From positions 1 through 7,130 of the forward strand of contig DRQE01000098.1 in assembly GCA_011371515.1 (NCBI GenBank): DNA of 7,130 nucleotides, in the 5' to 3' direction. Positions 1 to 6,193 of this stretch are shown here, piece by piece. A program made the position numbers and the translations under genes. This DNA is from Deltaproteobacteria bacterium. GTDB lineage: Bacteria > Desulfobacterota > GWC2-55-46 > DRQE01. The notes under the pieces were generated by a model. The model made no database searches and was not told where the DNA came from. It worked only from the letters and a program-made list of their open reading frames with translations. Position 1 is the stretch's first letter. Every line of letters starts with the position of its first letter.

Positions 1-552
1 AAGGTGTTCTTTCAGCTTACAGAGTTCCTTTTTCTCTGGCATGTGGAGTGTGCCGCCCGGAAAGAGGGCTATAGGATGCACGGGCCTGCCGTTAAGAACA
101 GTGGATATCTGGTTGGCAAGGCTTTTAAGCCTTAGGCCCGGTTCCATAAGCGAGGGGTTATCCTTCAGGATGGGAAGCACCGAGTGGGTGCCCATAAAGT
201 CTGGCAGCACGAGAAAGTATAGATGCAATATGTGGCTCTGTATGGTCTCTGCACAGAGTGTGAGCTCCCTAAGGAGCCGTGCCCTTTTAGAGAGCTTCAT
301 GCCAAGGGCATCTTCCACCGCCTTGAGAGAGGCACAGGTATGGCTTGAAGAGCATATACCACATATGCGGGATATTATGTGGGGCACTTCCTTGTAGTGT
401 CTGCCCTTTATGAGGGCTTCGAAGAAACGGGGAGACTCGATTATCTCGAGCCTTACCTCCTTCACAGCCCCGTTCTTTACATCTACCACTATGTTGCCGT
501 GTCCCTCTACACGAGTAACCTCGTGTATCTCTATGTGGTGGTCTTTGTGCAT
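1..552 (-). CDS. [NiFe] hydrogenase group 3 large (catalytic) subunit, N-terminal part, truncated by window edge
   Basis: This is the catalytic subunit of a cytoplasmic [NiFe] hydrogenase that binds the NiFe(CN)2CO centre and interconverts H2 with protons and electrons. The first 184 codons are visible. Residues 12-19 read VTRVEGHG, the hallmark N-terminus of the family. Residues 62-71 read RICGICSSSH, the L1 motif (RxCGxCxxxH), so Cys64 and Cys67 should be two of the four nickel ligands. A GRPVHP...PGG segment (about 155-167) also matches the family. The other two ligands (L2 motif, C-terminus) lie outside the window. The ATG at 550-552 is the only start codon available before VTRVEGHG. It overlaps the small-subunit gene by 22 bp and abuts an AAAGGGAGG sequence with no spacer, so translational coupling is likely. 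Subgroup 3b (HydA) or 3c (MvhA) cannot be separated from this fragment. Confidence 0.93.
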   Translation of the reverse strand, partial: MHKDHHIEIHEVTRVEGHGNIVVDVKNGAVKEVRLEIIESPRFFEALIKGRHYKEVPHIISRICGICSSSHTCASLKAVEDALGMKLSKRARLLRELTLCAETIQSHILHLYFLVLPDFMGTHSVLPILKDNPSLMEPGLRLKSLANQISTVLNGRPVHPIALFPGGTLHMPEKKELCKLKEHL

Positions 553-1316
553 CCTCCCTTTCCATGTATGTAGAAGCTGTTGTAAAGGTCGAACTTTTCG
601 GTTATCTCCTCTTCCGAAAGTCCGTGGTTCTTGAGGGTTTCCCTGTGGGCATCTATGTTTGCATACTCAAAGGTGCCTCTACAGCCCCAGCATATGGCAC
701 CGAAACTTACACATACAGCCCTGCAACCACCCCTTGTTACAGGACCCATACAGGTCCTGCCAGTCTCGAACACACATATGTTGCCTTCCATCTTGCACTC
801 GTTACATACGGGATACTCTGGAAGACGTGGCGGTATACCAAGGGTAAGTGCCTTCACGAACCCGAGGAACTCTTCTTTCGATATGGGGCATCCGGGCAGG
901 TGGTAGTCAACCTCTACCACCCTGTCTACGGGCATGGCGGGTATGTTCTCCACAAGCCCCATGTTGGGTGGATTCTTGCCGTAAACGAGTTCTGTAACAT
1001 AATCTACAGAGAAGCGGTTCTTGAGTGCGTTTATTCCCCCTGTGGTGGAGCATGCCCCAAGGGTTATAACCACTTCTGCACGCTGGCGAATCTCCTTTAC
1101 CTTCTCCACCTCTTCTTCTCTTGTTATGCTGCCCTCGATGAATGCCACCTTGTAGTCTTCTCTTTTAAGGTCCATTGCCTCCCTGAAGTTTACCACATCC
1201 ACCCTGAGGGCAAGGTCTTTGAGCTCCTCCTCACAGTTTAAGACCATAAGCTGGCAGCCCTCACAGGATGTGAAGGAGAAGAAGGCTATCTTTGGTCTTT
1301 CCGTCCACCGCATCAT
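531..1316 (-). CDS. [NiFe] hydrogenase group 3 small (iron-sulfur) subunit, MvhG / sulfhydrogenase delta type
   Basis: This electron-transfer subunit of a soluble group 3 [NiFe] hydrogenase (261 aa) passes electrons between the NiFe site and partner subunits. Proximal [4Fe-4S] ligands are Cys18 and Cys21 (SCEGCQL), Cys89 (GACS) and Cys143 (PGCP). A second cysteine-rich region follows: Cys171, 174, 181 and 189, with GPVTRGGC, then Cys198, 202, 209 and 212. This pattern suits two more clusters, as in MvhG and HydD of Pyrococcus. There is no twin-arginine signal, consistent with a cytoplasmic enzyme. Two adjacent ATG codons (1314-1316 and 1311-1313) can serve as start, and no Shine-Dalgarno is evident upstream. 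It is the first gene after the divergent intergenic region, with no diaphorase or MvhD gene before it. The subunit type is certain; the electron acceptor (NAD(P), heterodisulfide reductase or other) is not visible. Confidence 0.93.
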   Translation of the reverse strand: MMRWTERPKIAFFSFTSCEGCQLMVLNCEEELKDLALRVDVVNFREAMDLKREDYKVAFIEGSITREEEVEKVKEIRQRAEVVITLGACSTTGGINALKNRFSVDYVTELVYGKNPPNMGLVENIPAMPVDRVVEVDYHLPGCPISKEEFLGFVKALTLGIPPRLPEYPVCNECKMEGNICVFETGRTCMGPVTRGGCRAVCVSFGAICWGCRGTFEYANIDAHRETLKNHGLSEEEITEKFDLYNSFYIHGKGGCTKTTT

Positions 1317-1325
1317 ACAGTGAAG

Positions 1326-1354
1326 ATATTATCAGAAAAACTGTGGGCTGTAAA
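1326..1354 (-). promoter_or_regulatory. Candidate sigma70-type promoter for the hydrogenase genes
   Basis: On the minus strand TTTACA (1354-1349) is followed after 17 bp by TAATAT (1331-1326). Transcription would start near 1319, only a few bases before the small-subunit ATG at 1316, implying an almost leaderless mRNA. This agrees with the absence of a Shine-Dalgarno there. It was found by eye in an AT-rich stretch, so it is moderate evidence only. Confidence 0.45.
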
Positions 1355-1383
1355 TTGCCAGAGCGATTAAAAAGTATTATACT
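1355..1383 (+). promoter_or_regulatory. Probable sigma70 promoter of the selB-ydcF-selD operon
   Basis: TTGCCA (1355-1360) and TATACT (1378-1383) are separated by the optimal 17 bp, putting the start of transcription near 1390. That leaves a leader of about 27 nt before the selB ATG, holding a strong ribosome binding site. The -35 box directly abuts the -35 box of the opposite candidate promoter at 1349-1354, so the two units may share regulation or compete for polymerase. Confidence 0.6.
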
Positions 1384-1405
1384 TGAGAAGTCTTGAGTAT
1401 CAGAC

Positions 1406-1412
1406 AAGGAGG
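1406..1412 (+). promoter_or_regulatory. Ribosome binding site fixing the selB start
   Basis: AAGGAGG stands 4 nt before the ATG at 1417. It decides the start against an in-frame TTG at 1393. The TTG would leave the promoter's predicted transcript almost no leader and would add eight residues that look like read-through of the leader. Confidence 0.85.
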
Positions 1413-1416
1413 CGCC

Positions 1417-3294
1417 ATGGGGCTTGTTGTTGGAACAGCAGGACACATAGACCACGGAAAGACCACCCTCGTAAGGGCACTTACAGGGATAGACACAGAC
1501 AGGCTCAGAGAGGAGAAAAAACGCGGTCTTTCGATAGACCTCGGGTTTGCCCACATGGAACTCGACGACGGCAAGCTTCTGTCCTTCGTGGATGTACCGG
1601 GCCATGAAAGGTTCATACGCAATATGCTTGCAGGTGTGGGTGGTATCGACTGTGTGCTCTTCTGTGTGGCATGTGATGACGGCATAATGCCGCAGACCAT
1701 AGAACACCTTGAAATAGTAAACACCCTTGGTATCGAAGGGGGTGTGTTTGTGCTGACGAAGGCAGATACGGTGGAGGAGAGCCGTATAGAAGAGGTCAGA
1801 AAGGGCGTGCAGCAGCTTGCAGAGGGTACCACCCTTGAGGGCTCACCAGTAGTTGCGGTTTCAGCCCATACAGGTAGAGGGCTCGAGGAGCTTACGGCAG
1901 AGCTTAAAAGGCTCTATAGAGAGCGTAGCCCCAGAACAGAGGAGAGATGGACGAGGCTACCCATAGACAGGGTCTTTCCCGTAAAGGGCTTTGGCTGTGT
2001 CGTAACGGGCACCCTCGTGGAAGGCAGTATAAAAAGGGGGGATACCCTTATGGTCTTTCCCGATGGAAGAGAGGTCAAGGTAAGAGGGCTACAGAGCCAC
2101 CGCCGTGAGCTCTCTGTGGCAGAACCACACTCAAGGGTTGCGGTGAACCTTTCTGGCATATCACACAGGGAGTGCAGAAGGGGAGAGATGCTCGTAGATA
2201 ATAGCCTCTATGAGTGGCTGAAGGAGGCAACCATATTCGACTGCATTATAGATGTATCCAGATTTGCCGAAAGACCGCTTAAAAACAACTCATACCTTAA
2301 GCTCTACTGTTTTACCACAGAGGCCACTGTAAGGGTGCGCCTTATCGACAGGGAGGAGCTTGTCTCCGGTATGAGGGCAGCGGCAAGGGTGTTTTCAAAG
2401 ATAGGGCTACCCCTTCTCGGTGGCGATAGGTTCATACTGCGAGACCCTTCCGCTGGAAGAACGATAGGTGGGGGAAGGGTTGTTGTTACATATCCATCGA
2501 AAAGGCTTCTTACACCCATAAGGGATGTGGATGTCAGCTCCCTTGAAAGAAGGGATGTGGTGGCAATAACCAGATTTCTTCTTAAAAGAAGGGCTGAAGG
2601 CATAGGGGTGGATACCCTCTGTTTCATGCTCAATGTGGAAGAAGAGGAGATTGTCAGCCTTTCCGAGGAAGCAGGTTTTGAGCTTGCAGGTGGCAGGATT
2701 ATAGGAAAGGACAAGCTCATGGCGTTAAAAGATAGGGTGCTCTCTCTACTCGGTGAATATCACAGAAGGCATCCTGAAAGAAGGGGTATCCACAGAGGGG
2801 AGCTTACAGACAGGGCAGAGGTGCCAGAGGCTTTAAGGGATGTGCTCTTGGAGAGACTCATAGAAGAGGGAAAGCTAAAGGCAGAGGGTGCCCTCGTGAG
2901 GCTTTCTACCCACAGAGCGGCACTCAAGGGAAGGGATATGGAGATAGCCCGCTGGCTTATGTCTACGCTAAAAGACGGTGCTGGTGCTATAAGAGGTGAT
3001 GTTCTTACAGGGGGTCCTTACAGAAGAGAGGATGTGGAAAGGGTGCTGCGCTACCTTACAGACAGTGGAGAGCTCGTGAAACTCAAAGAGGGGCTCTACA
3101 TTGCCAGAGAAACGATCGATATGGCAATGGACAGGTTGAAATGTTATATAAAGGAAAAAGGTTCTATAAGGGCAGGCCAGTTCAGGGACATACTCGGCTG
3201 TGGCAGAAGGCTTGCCATAGACATACTGGAATACTTCGACAGAAGGGGTGTAACCATAAGAGACGGTGATGTGAGAAGACTTTTGAATCCCTAA
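1417..3294 (+). CDS. selB: Selenocysteine-specific translation elongation factor SelB
   Basis: SelB is a GTPase that carries Sec-tRNA(Sec) to the ribosome and binds the SECIS hairpin of selenoprotein mRNAs, decoding UGA as selenocysteine. The 625-aa product has usual family length. G-motifs are clear: GHIDHGKT at 9-16, switch region GLSIDLGFA at 37-45, DVPGH at 59-63, TKAD at 114-117 and SAHTGRG further on. Beta-barrel domains II and III follow (roughly 180-350). The C-terminal half is a series of winged-helix domains, the last ending in a stretch typical of SelB (RDIL...LEYFDRRGVT...GDVRRL), which reads the SECIS. This C-terminal extension distinguishes it from EF-Tu and from archaeal/eukaryotic SelB. 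It leads a three-gene operon, 17 nt before the next gene. Its natural client is present in the same operon: the in-frame TGA of selD. Confidence 0.97.
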   Translation: MGLVVGTAGHIDHGKTTLVRALTGIDTDRLREEKKRGLSIDLGFAHMELDDGKLLSFVDVPGHERFIRNMLAGVGGIDCVLFCVACDDGIMPQTIEHLEIVNTLGIEGGVFVLTKADTVEESRIEEVRKGVQQLAEGTTLEGSPVVAVSAHTGRGLEELTAELKRLYRERSPRTEERWTRLPIDRVFPVKGFGCVVTGTLVEGSIKRGDTLMVFPDGREVKVRGLQSHRRELSVAEPHSRVAVNLSGISHRECRRGEMLVDNSLYEWLKEATIFDCIIDVSRFAERPLKNNSYLKLYCFTTEATVRVRLIDREELVSGMRAAARVFSKIGLPLLGGDRFILRDPSAGRTIGGGRVVVTYPSKRLLTPIRDVDVSSLERRDVVAITRFLLKRRAEGIGVDTLCFMLNVEEEEIVSLSEEAGFELAGGRIIGKDKLMALKDRVLSLLGEYHRRHPERRGIHRGELTDRAEVPEALRDVLLERLIEEGKLKAEGALVRLSTHRAALKGRDMEIARWLMSTLKDGAGAIRGDVLTGGPYRREDVERVLRYLTDSGELVKLKEGLYIARETIDMAMDRLKCYIKEKGSIRAGQFRDILGCGRRLAIDILEYFDRRGVTIRDGDVRRLLNP

Positions 3295-3311
3295 AAAGAA
3301 AAAGGGCAGCA

Positions 3312-3980
3312 ATGCTTAAAAGGCTTTTAATACTGATTTCTGTGCTGGTCAACTTTTTGTTTGTAATCGTTGCATTCACCCCTCTTGCAAACAGGCTTGG
3401 AGAGACCCTTTATGTTAGACCATACCTTATGACCAGTGACCTCATAGTGGTACTTGGTGGAGGAGCCTACGAGAACGGTGTGCTCACGAGGGCGTCCATG
3501 GAAAGGCTCATCCACGGGCTGATGCTCTACAGGCAGGGCTATGCCAGTAGAATAGCCTTCGTGGGTGGCACCATAAGAAGCAGGCCAGAGAAGGTGGTCC
3601 ACACACTGTCAGGCTCTGAAACAGGAGAGGCAATAGATGTGGTGGAGTCAGAGATAATGGCAAAAATATCGGATACACTTGGTATACCTCCCAGTATGTT
3701 CTTCGTGGAGAAGGAGAGCACAAACACATACACCAACCTTGAGGCAGTAAAGTCCTACATGGAGGACAACAAACTTTCAACCTGTCTTATAGTGACATCG
3801 CCAACCCACATACTTCGGGCAATGGAGGTGAGCCGAAAGCTGGGGCTGGAGTGTTATCCTGCACCCGTGGACAACTACATACCCTACAGGGATTCGCCGG
3901 AGGACAGAATCTCCCTTATGGCTGAGGTACTGTGGGAATTTGTAGCCCTTAAGGTCTATCGTATATATGGTTATATATAG
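3312..3980 (+). CDS. DUF218 / YdcF-ElyC-SanA-like membrane-anchored protein
   Basis: The 222-aa product has one N-terminal hydrophobic segment (residues 5-23, after MLKR), probably a membrane anchor or uncleaved signal with the rest outside the cytoplasm. The remainder is a DUF218 domain. Residues 43-51 read DLIVVLGGG, followed by NGVLTRASMERL (55-66), a second GG at 85-86, ESTNTYTN (135-142), and LIVTSPTHILRA (159-170) with its conserved Ser/His/Arg. Members such as E. coli SanA, ElyC and YdcF are tied to envelope integrity or bind S-adenosylmethionine; the biochemical role is generally unknown. It lies between selB and selD (17-nt and 25-nt gaps), so it is co-transcribed with selenium genes. 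A selenium-related job would be inference from position only. The ATG at 3312 is preceded by AAAGGG at a workable distance. Confidence 0.85.
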   Translation: MLKRLLILISVLVNFLFVIVAFTPLANRLGETLYVRPYLMTSDLIVVLGGGAYENGVLTRASMERLIHGLMLYRQGYASRIAFVGGTIRSRPEKVVHTLSGSETGEAIDVVESEIMAKISDTLGIPPSMFFVEKESTNTYTNLEAVKSYMEDNKLSTCLIVTSPTHILRAMEVSRKLGLECYPAPVDNYIPYRDSPEDRISLMAEVLWEFVALKVYRIYGYI

Positions 3981-3984
3981 CTTT

Positions 3985-3991
3985 GAGGAGG
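3985..3991 (+). promoter_or_regulatory. Shine-Dalgarno region of selD
   Basis: GAGGAGG ends 14 nt before the ATG at 4006, and a weaker AGGA (3999-4002) sits 3 nt before it. An alternative in-frame ATG at 3967 overlaps the end of the upstream gene and lacks a comparable site. The start at 4006 also gives an N-terminus matching E. coli SelD in length. Confidence 0.65.
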
Positions 3992-4005
3992 TATCAACAG
4001 GAACT

Positions 4006-5049
4006 ATGGGAAAGAAGATAAAACTTACATCTTGGGCGAGCTGTGCCGGTTGAGCAGCCAAGATGGAGATGGCATCCCTGATGCAGGTTCTGCATCAGCT
4101 ACCCAGACCAGAAGACCCGAATCTAATACTTGGACCCCATACATCGGACGATGCGGGGGTCTACCGTATAGACGAAGGGCGTGCCCTTGTGGTCACGGTG
4201 GATTTCTTTCCACCCATAGTGGACGACCCATATCTCTTTGGTCAGATAGCCACAGCCAATGCCTTAAGCGATGTATACGCCATGGGTGGCACTCCGCTCG
4301 TTGCAACCACGGTTGTCTGTTTTCCAAAGGACCTGCCCGTGATAGTGCTTTCGGACATACTTCAGGGCTCCTGCGACAAGCTGAAAGAGGCAGGTGCAGT
4401 CATAGGTGGTGGGCACACCATAAACGATAGGGAGATTAAATACGGCCTGTCTGTCACAGGCATTGTGGAGCCAGAAAGGATGATAACCAGCAGCGGGGCA
4501 AAATCAGGTGATACGCTGATTCTTACGAAACCCATAGGCGCAGGGGTGGTGACCACGGCACTCAAGGCTGGTAGAATCTCCACAGAGGATGCTGCTGATA
4601 CACTCGAGAGCATGAAAAGGCTTAACAATGTGGCATCCCGTATTATGGTTGAGACAGGTGTCAACGCATGCACCGATGTTACAGGCTTTGGCCTTCTGGG
4701 GCATCTCTATGAGATGCTCTCGGCATCAGGGCTGGCAGCCATAATAGAGGCAGAGAGTATACCAATCTTCAATCACGCCACTACCCTTGTAAGAAAGAGA
4801 CGAAACCGTCCTGCCGCCATATGGACAAACGGAGAGTTTCTCTCACCCCATGTAAGACTTTCAGAGAGTGTGGACTCCTCCGTGGAGCTTCTCCTTTACG
4901 ACCCACAGACATCAGGAGGGCTTCTAATATCTGTGGGTGAGGAGAGGAAAGACACACTCCTTGAAAGACTCCGTAGAGAGGGCGTAGATGCAAAGCCCAT
5001 AGGCATGGTGGTAGAAAAGGAAGGGGAGTGGACCATCGAGGTAAGATAG
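4006..5049 (+). CDS. selD: Selenide, water dikinase (selenophosphate synthetase) SelD, a selenoprotein with Sec16 encoded by in-frame TGA
   Basis: SelD makes selenophosphate, the selenium donor for Sec-tRNA synthesis, from selenide and ATP. The open frame starting at ATG 4063 lacks the catalytic N-terminus. Upstream in the same frame, ATG 4006 begins 19 codons that read SCAG-(TGA)-AAK at positions 12-19. The TGA (4051-4053) falls on the catalytic Cys site (Cys17 of E. coli), and Lys19 matches catalytic Lys20. Many SelD proteins carry Sec here. With read-through the product has 347 residues, the same as E. coli SelD. The aspartates corresponding to E. coli Asp51, 68 and 91 are present (Asp49, Asp66, Asp89), as are NALSDVYAMGG (85-95), a GGGH motif, DVTGFGLLGHL and DPQTSGGLL. 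It is last in the operon, so its full-length synthesis depends on selB upstream and on its own product. An alternative start at 3967 would add 13 residues. Confidence 0.95.
4051..4053 (+). other. selD: In-frame TGA read as selenocysteine (Sec16 of SelD)
   Basis: The codon sits between GGT and GCA GCC AAG, giving G-U-A-A-K at the catalytic loop of SelD. Family conservation resumes on both sides in the same frame, and no frameshift is needed. The downstream hairpin and the adjacent selB gene support recoding over termination. Confidence 0.93.
4078..4098 (+). promoter_or_regulatory. Bacterial SECIS element (bSECIS) in selD mRNA
   Basis: CTGATGCAG (4078-4086), loop GTT (4087-4089) and CTGCATCAG (4090-4098) form a perfect 9-bp hairpin inside the coding region. 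The stem starts 24 nt after the TGA, and the apical loop lies 33 nt after it, within the spacing known for bacterial SECIS elements. The tip TGCAGGTTCTGCA closely resembles the E. coli fdhF element (TGCAGGTCTGCA), including the GGU that SelB contacts. The hairpin translates as LMQVLHQ, so coding and structural constraints overlap. Confidence 0.85.
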
Positions 5050-5248
5050 AGCGCTTGGCTACGAACCGAGAGGTCAGGTTTTTGCGGAAGAGCAAGAAGA
5101 TTTTAAGCCATAAGCACCCTTTTGCGCTTGCACGAGCAACGGATTCCTAATCCGTTGCTCTCCTGCACCATTGTTGCTGGAATATATGACTTTTAATCAA
5201 TATGTCTCTGGATTTGCTGCAGAGCCCACTTCTTTGATGTTATGACCC
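5050..5248. other. Non-coding convergent intergenic region between selD and the permease gene
   Basis: No convincing gene is visible in this 199-bp stretch. It holds a weak 5-bp hairpin (5054-5070) with a T5 run nine bases later and the strong hairpin at 5134-5160. GCGCTT occurs at 5051-5056 and again at 5124-5129. I looked for selC (tRNA-Sec) on both strands and did not find a T-arm, long variable arm or TCA anticodon loop. Confidence 0.6.
5134..5160. repeat. Perfect 12-bp inverted repeat, possible bidirectional terminator or tRNA-derived relic
   Basis: GAGCAACGGATT (5134-5145) and AATCCGTTGCTC (5149-5160) are exact reverse complements around a CCT loop. Lying between convergent genes, it may end transcripts from both sides, but neither strand has the T-run of a Rho-independent terminator directly after it. 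The upper part (ACGGA, TTCCTAA, TCCGT) has the form of a tRNA-Arg(CCT) anticodon arm. No acceptor, D-arm or T-arm surrounds it, so it is not a functional tRNA. Confidence 0.7.
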
Positions 5249-6130
5249 CTAAAGCATGAACATGAGCATAATGGGTATGGTTAAAATACTTATAAGGGTT
5301 GTAAGTGCCACGGTGGATGCCACAAGGTCTTTTTCAAGCCCGTACTTGTAGCTCATAACAAAGTTCATAACAGCAGATGGCATGGCAGAGGAAAGAAGAA
5401 TCACATTCCTCGTTATACCCTGTATGTCCAGAAGTGTTACCAGAAAGAGGGCGACAATGAACCCTCCTGCAATCCTTATGACAGAGGCTGCCACAGAGAG
5501 TGTCATCTCCGAGAACCGTGTTGAATATAGCTGGTAGCCAAGGCAGACCTGCATCAGTGGAATGGTTGCGGCTCCAAGCATGTCGAAGGCGGTAAAGAGT
5601 GGTTCAGGTAGCCTCACCCCACCAAGGTTAAGCCCCACACCTATCACAGTGGAGTAGAGCAGGGGCAGTTTGAATATCTCGCCCAGTCCACCTTCTCCTT
5701 TTGCTATGTATATGCCAACAGAGTATACCAGTATGCTTATCACTATGTAGTATATTATGGCTATCGTAAGGCCCTCTCTACCGAAGGCAAGAAGCGTAAG
5801 TGGCAGCGGTATGTTTGCAGAGTTCATGAACATGGTGGTAAGGTAAAAACCGCGCATGTGTGCCCTGCCTGTGGATTTCAGGTAGATGTAGCTTATGGCA
5901 GCCCCACCGAGCACCACACCACAGGCACAGAGGGTGGTAAATAGGGCATCGTTTAAGTCTATCTCCTTCTGTGAAAGAGACGATATGACGAGGGCAGGTA
6001 CTGTAAGGTAGATGAGGGTCTCTATTATGGGCTCAAGGCTTATCTTCTTGAAGTGGGCAAAAAGATAGCCTGCCCCTATTATGGCAAACACAGGGAATAC
6101 TACATCGAGTACCTTTATGAAGAGGTCCAT
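5249..6130 (-). CDS. AEC-family (auxin efflux carrier / malate-malonate permease type) membrane transporter
   Basis: The 293-aa, very hydrophobic protein matches the AEC (Mem_trans) family in length and in about ten predicted membrane segments arranged as two halves. Family signatures are visible: TVPAL near residue 43, NSANIPLPL at 103-111 in the first half, and SSAMPSAV at 247-254 in the second half. Bacterial members such as MdcF and MleP carry malonate or malate, but many are unassigned, so the substrate here is open. It follows the biotin-carboxylase-type gene by 53 bp on the same strand, which favours a di- or tricarboxylate related to that enzyme (inference). The ATG at 6130 is preceded by CAGGA at a suitable distance. 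An intercistronic hairpin just upstream may tune its expression relative to the preceding gene. Confidence 0.87.
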   Translation of the reverse strand: MDLFIKVLDVVFPVFAIIGAGYLFAHFKKISLEPIIETLIYLTVPALVISSLSQKEIDLNDALFTTLCACGVVLGGAAISYIYLKSTGRAHMRGFYLTTMFMNSANIPLPLTLLAFGREGLTIAIIYYIVISILVYSVGIYIAKGEGGLGEIFKLPLLYSTVIGVGLNLGGVRLPEPLFTAFDMLGAATIPLMQVCLGYQLYSTRFSEMTLSVAASVIRIAGGFIVALFLVTLLDIQGITRNVILLSSAMPSAVMNFVMSYKYGLEKDLVASTVALTTLISILTIPIMLMFML

Positions 6131-6159
6131 GGTTTAGTCCTGTGGAAGGATGAAGGCTG

Positions 6160-6193
6160 GAAGGAGTAAGCCCCTTCGAAGGCTTACTCCTTC
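6160..6193 (-). repeat. Intercistronic 13-bp perfect hairpin containing the upstream stop codon
   Basis: Plus-strand GAAGGAGTAAGCC (6160-6172) pairs with GGCTTACTCCTTC (6181-6193) around the 8-nt loop CCTTCGAA. On the minus strand the first arm covers the last codons and the TAA stop (6186-6184) of the biotin-subunit gene. No T-run follows, so it is unlikely to be a full intrinsic terminator. mRNA processing, 3' protection or partial attenuation before the permease gene are the better options. Confidence 0.75.

Noticed and set aside
564..1241. Plus-strand 225-codon open frame
   Set aside because: It is antisense to the hydrogenase small subunit, whose protein has full family motifs; the plus-strand product shows no recognisable features.
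1393..1416. TTG start for selB adding eight residues
   Set aside because: AAGGAGG lies inside this extension at the right distance for ATG 1417, and the extra residues are not part of the conserved SelB N-terminus.
1261..1832. Minus-strand open frames over the 5' part of selB and the intergenic region
   Set aside because: They are antisense to the conserved GTPase domain of SelB, and they would cross both candidate promoters.
4006..4053. selD as a pseudogene with a nonsense mutation
   Set aside because: The TGA sits exactly at the known Cys/Sec site, is followed by a SECIS-like hairpin, and selB is in the same operon; the rest of the gene is intact.
4032..4430. Plus-strand 132-codon open frame in another phase
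   Set aside because: It overlaps selD out of frame, and its product is rich in Arg, Cys and Ser without motifs, as expected of a shadow.
4063..5049. SelD as a short protein starting at ATG 4063
   Set aside because: It would lack the catalytic Sec/Cys and Lys, has no ribosome binding site at a suitable distance, and the family N-terminus continues upstream through the TGA.
5050..5248. tRNA-Sec (selC) or another tRNA gene after selD
   Set aside because: There is no T-arm with a TTCRA loop, no matching acceptor stem, no long variable arm and no TCA anticodon loop; a GGTTCGTAGCC string on the minus strand lacks the conserved loop bases.
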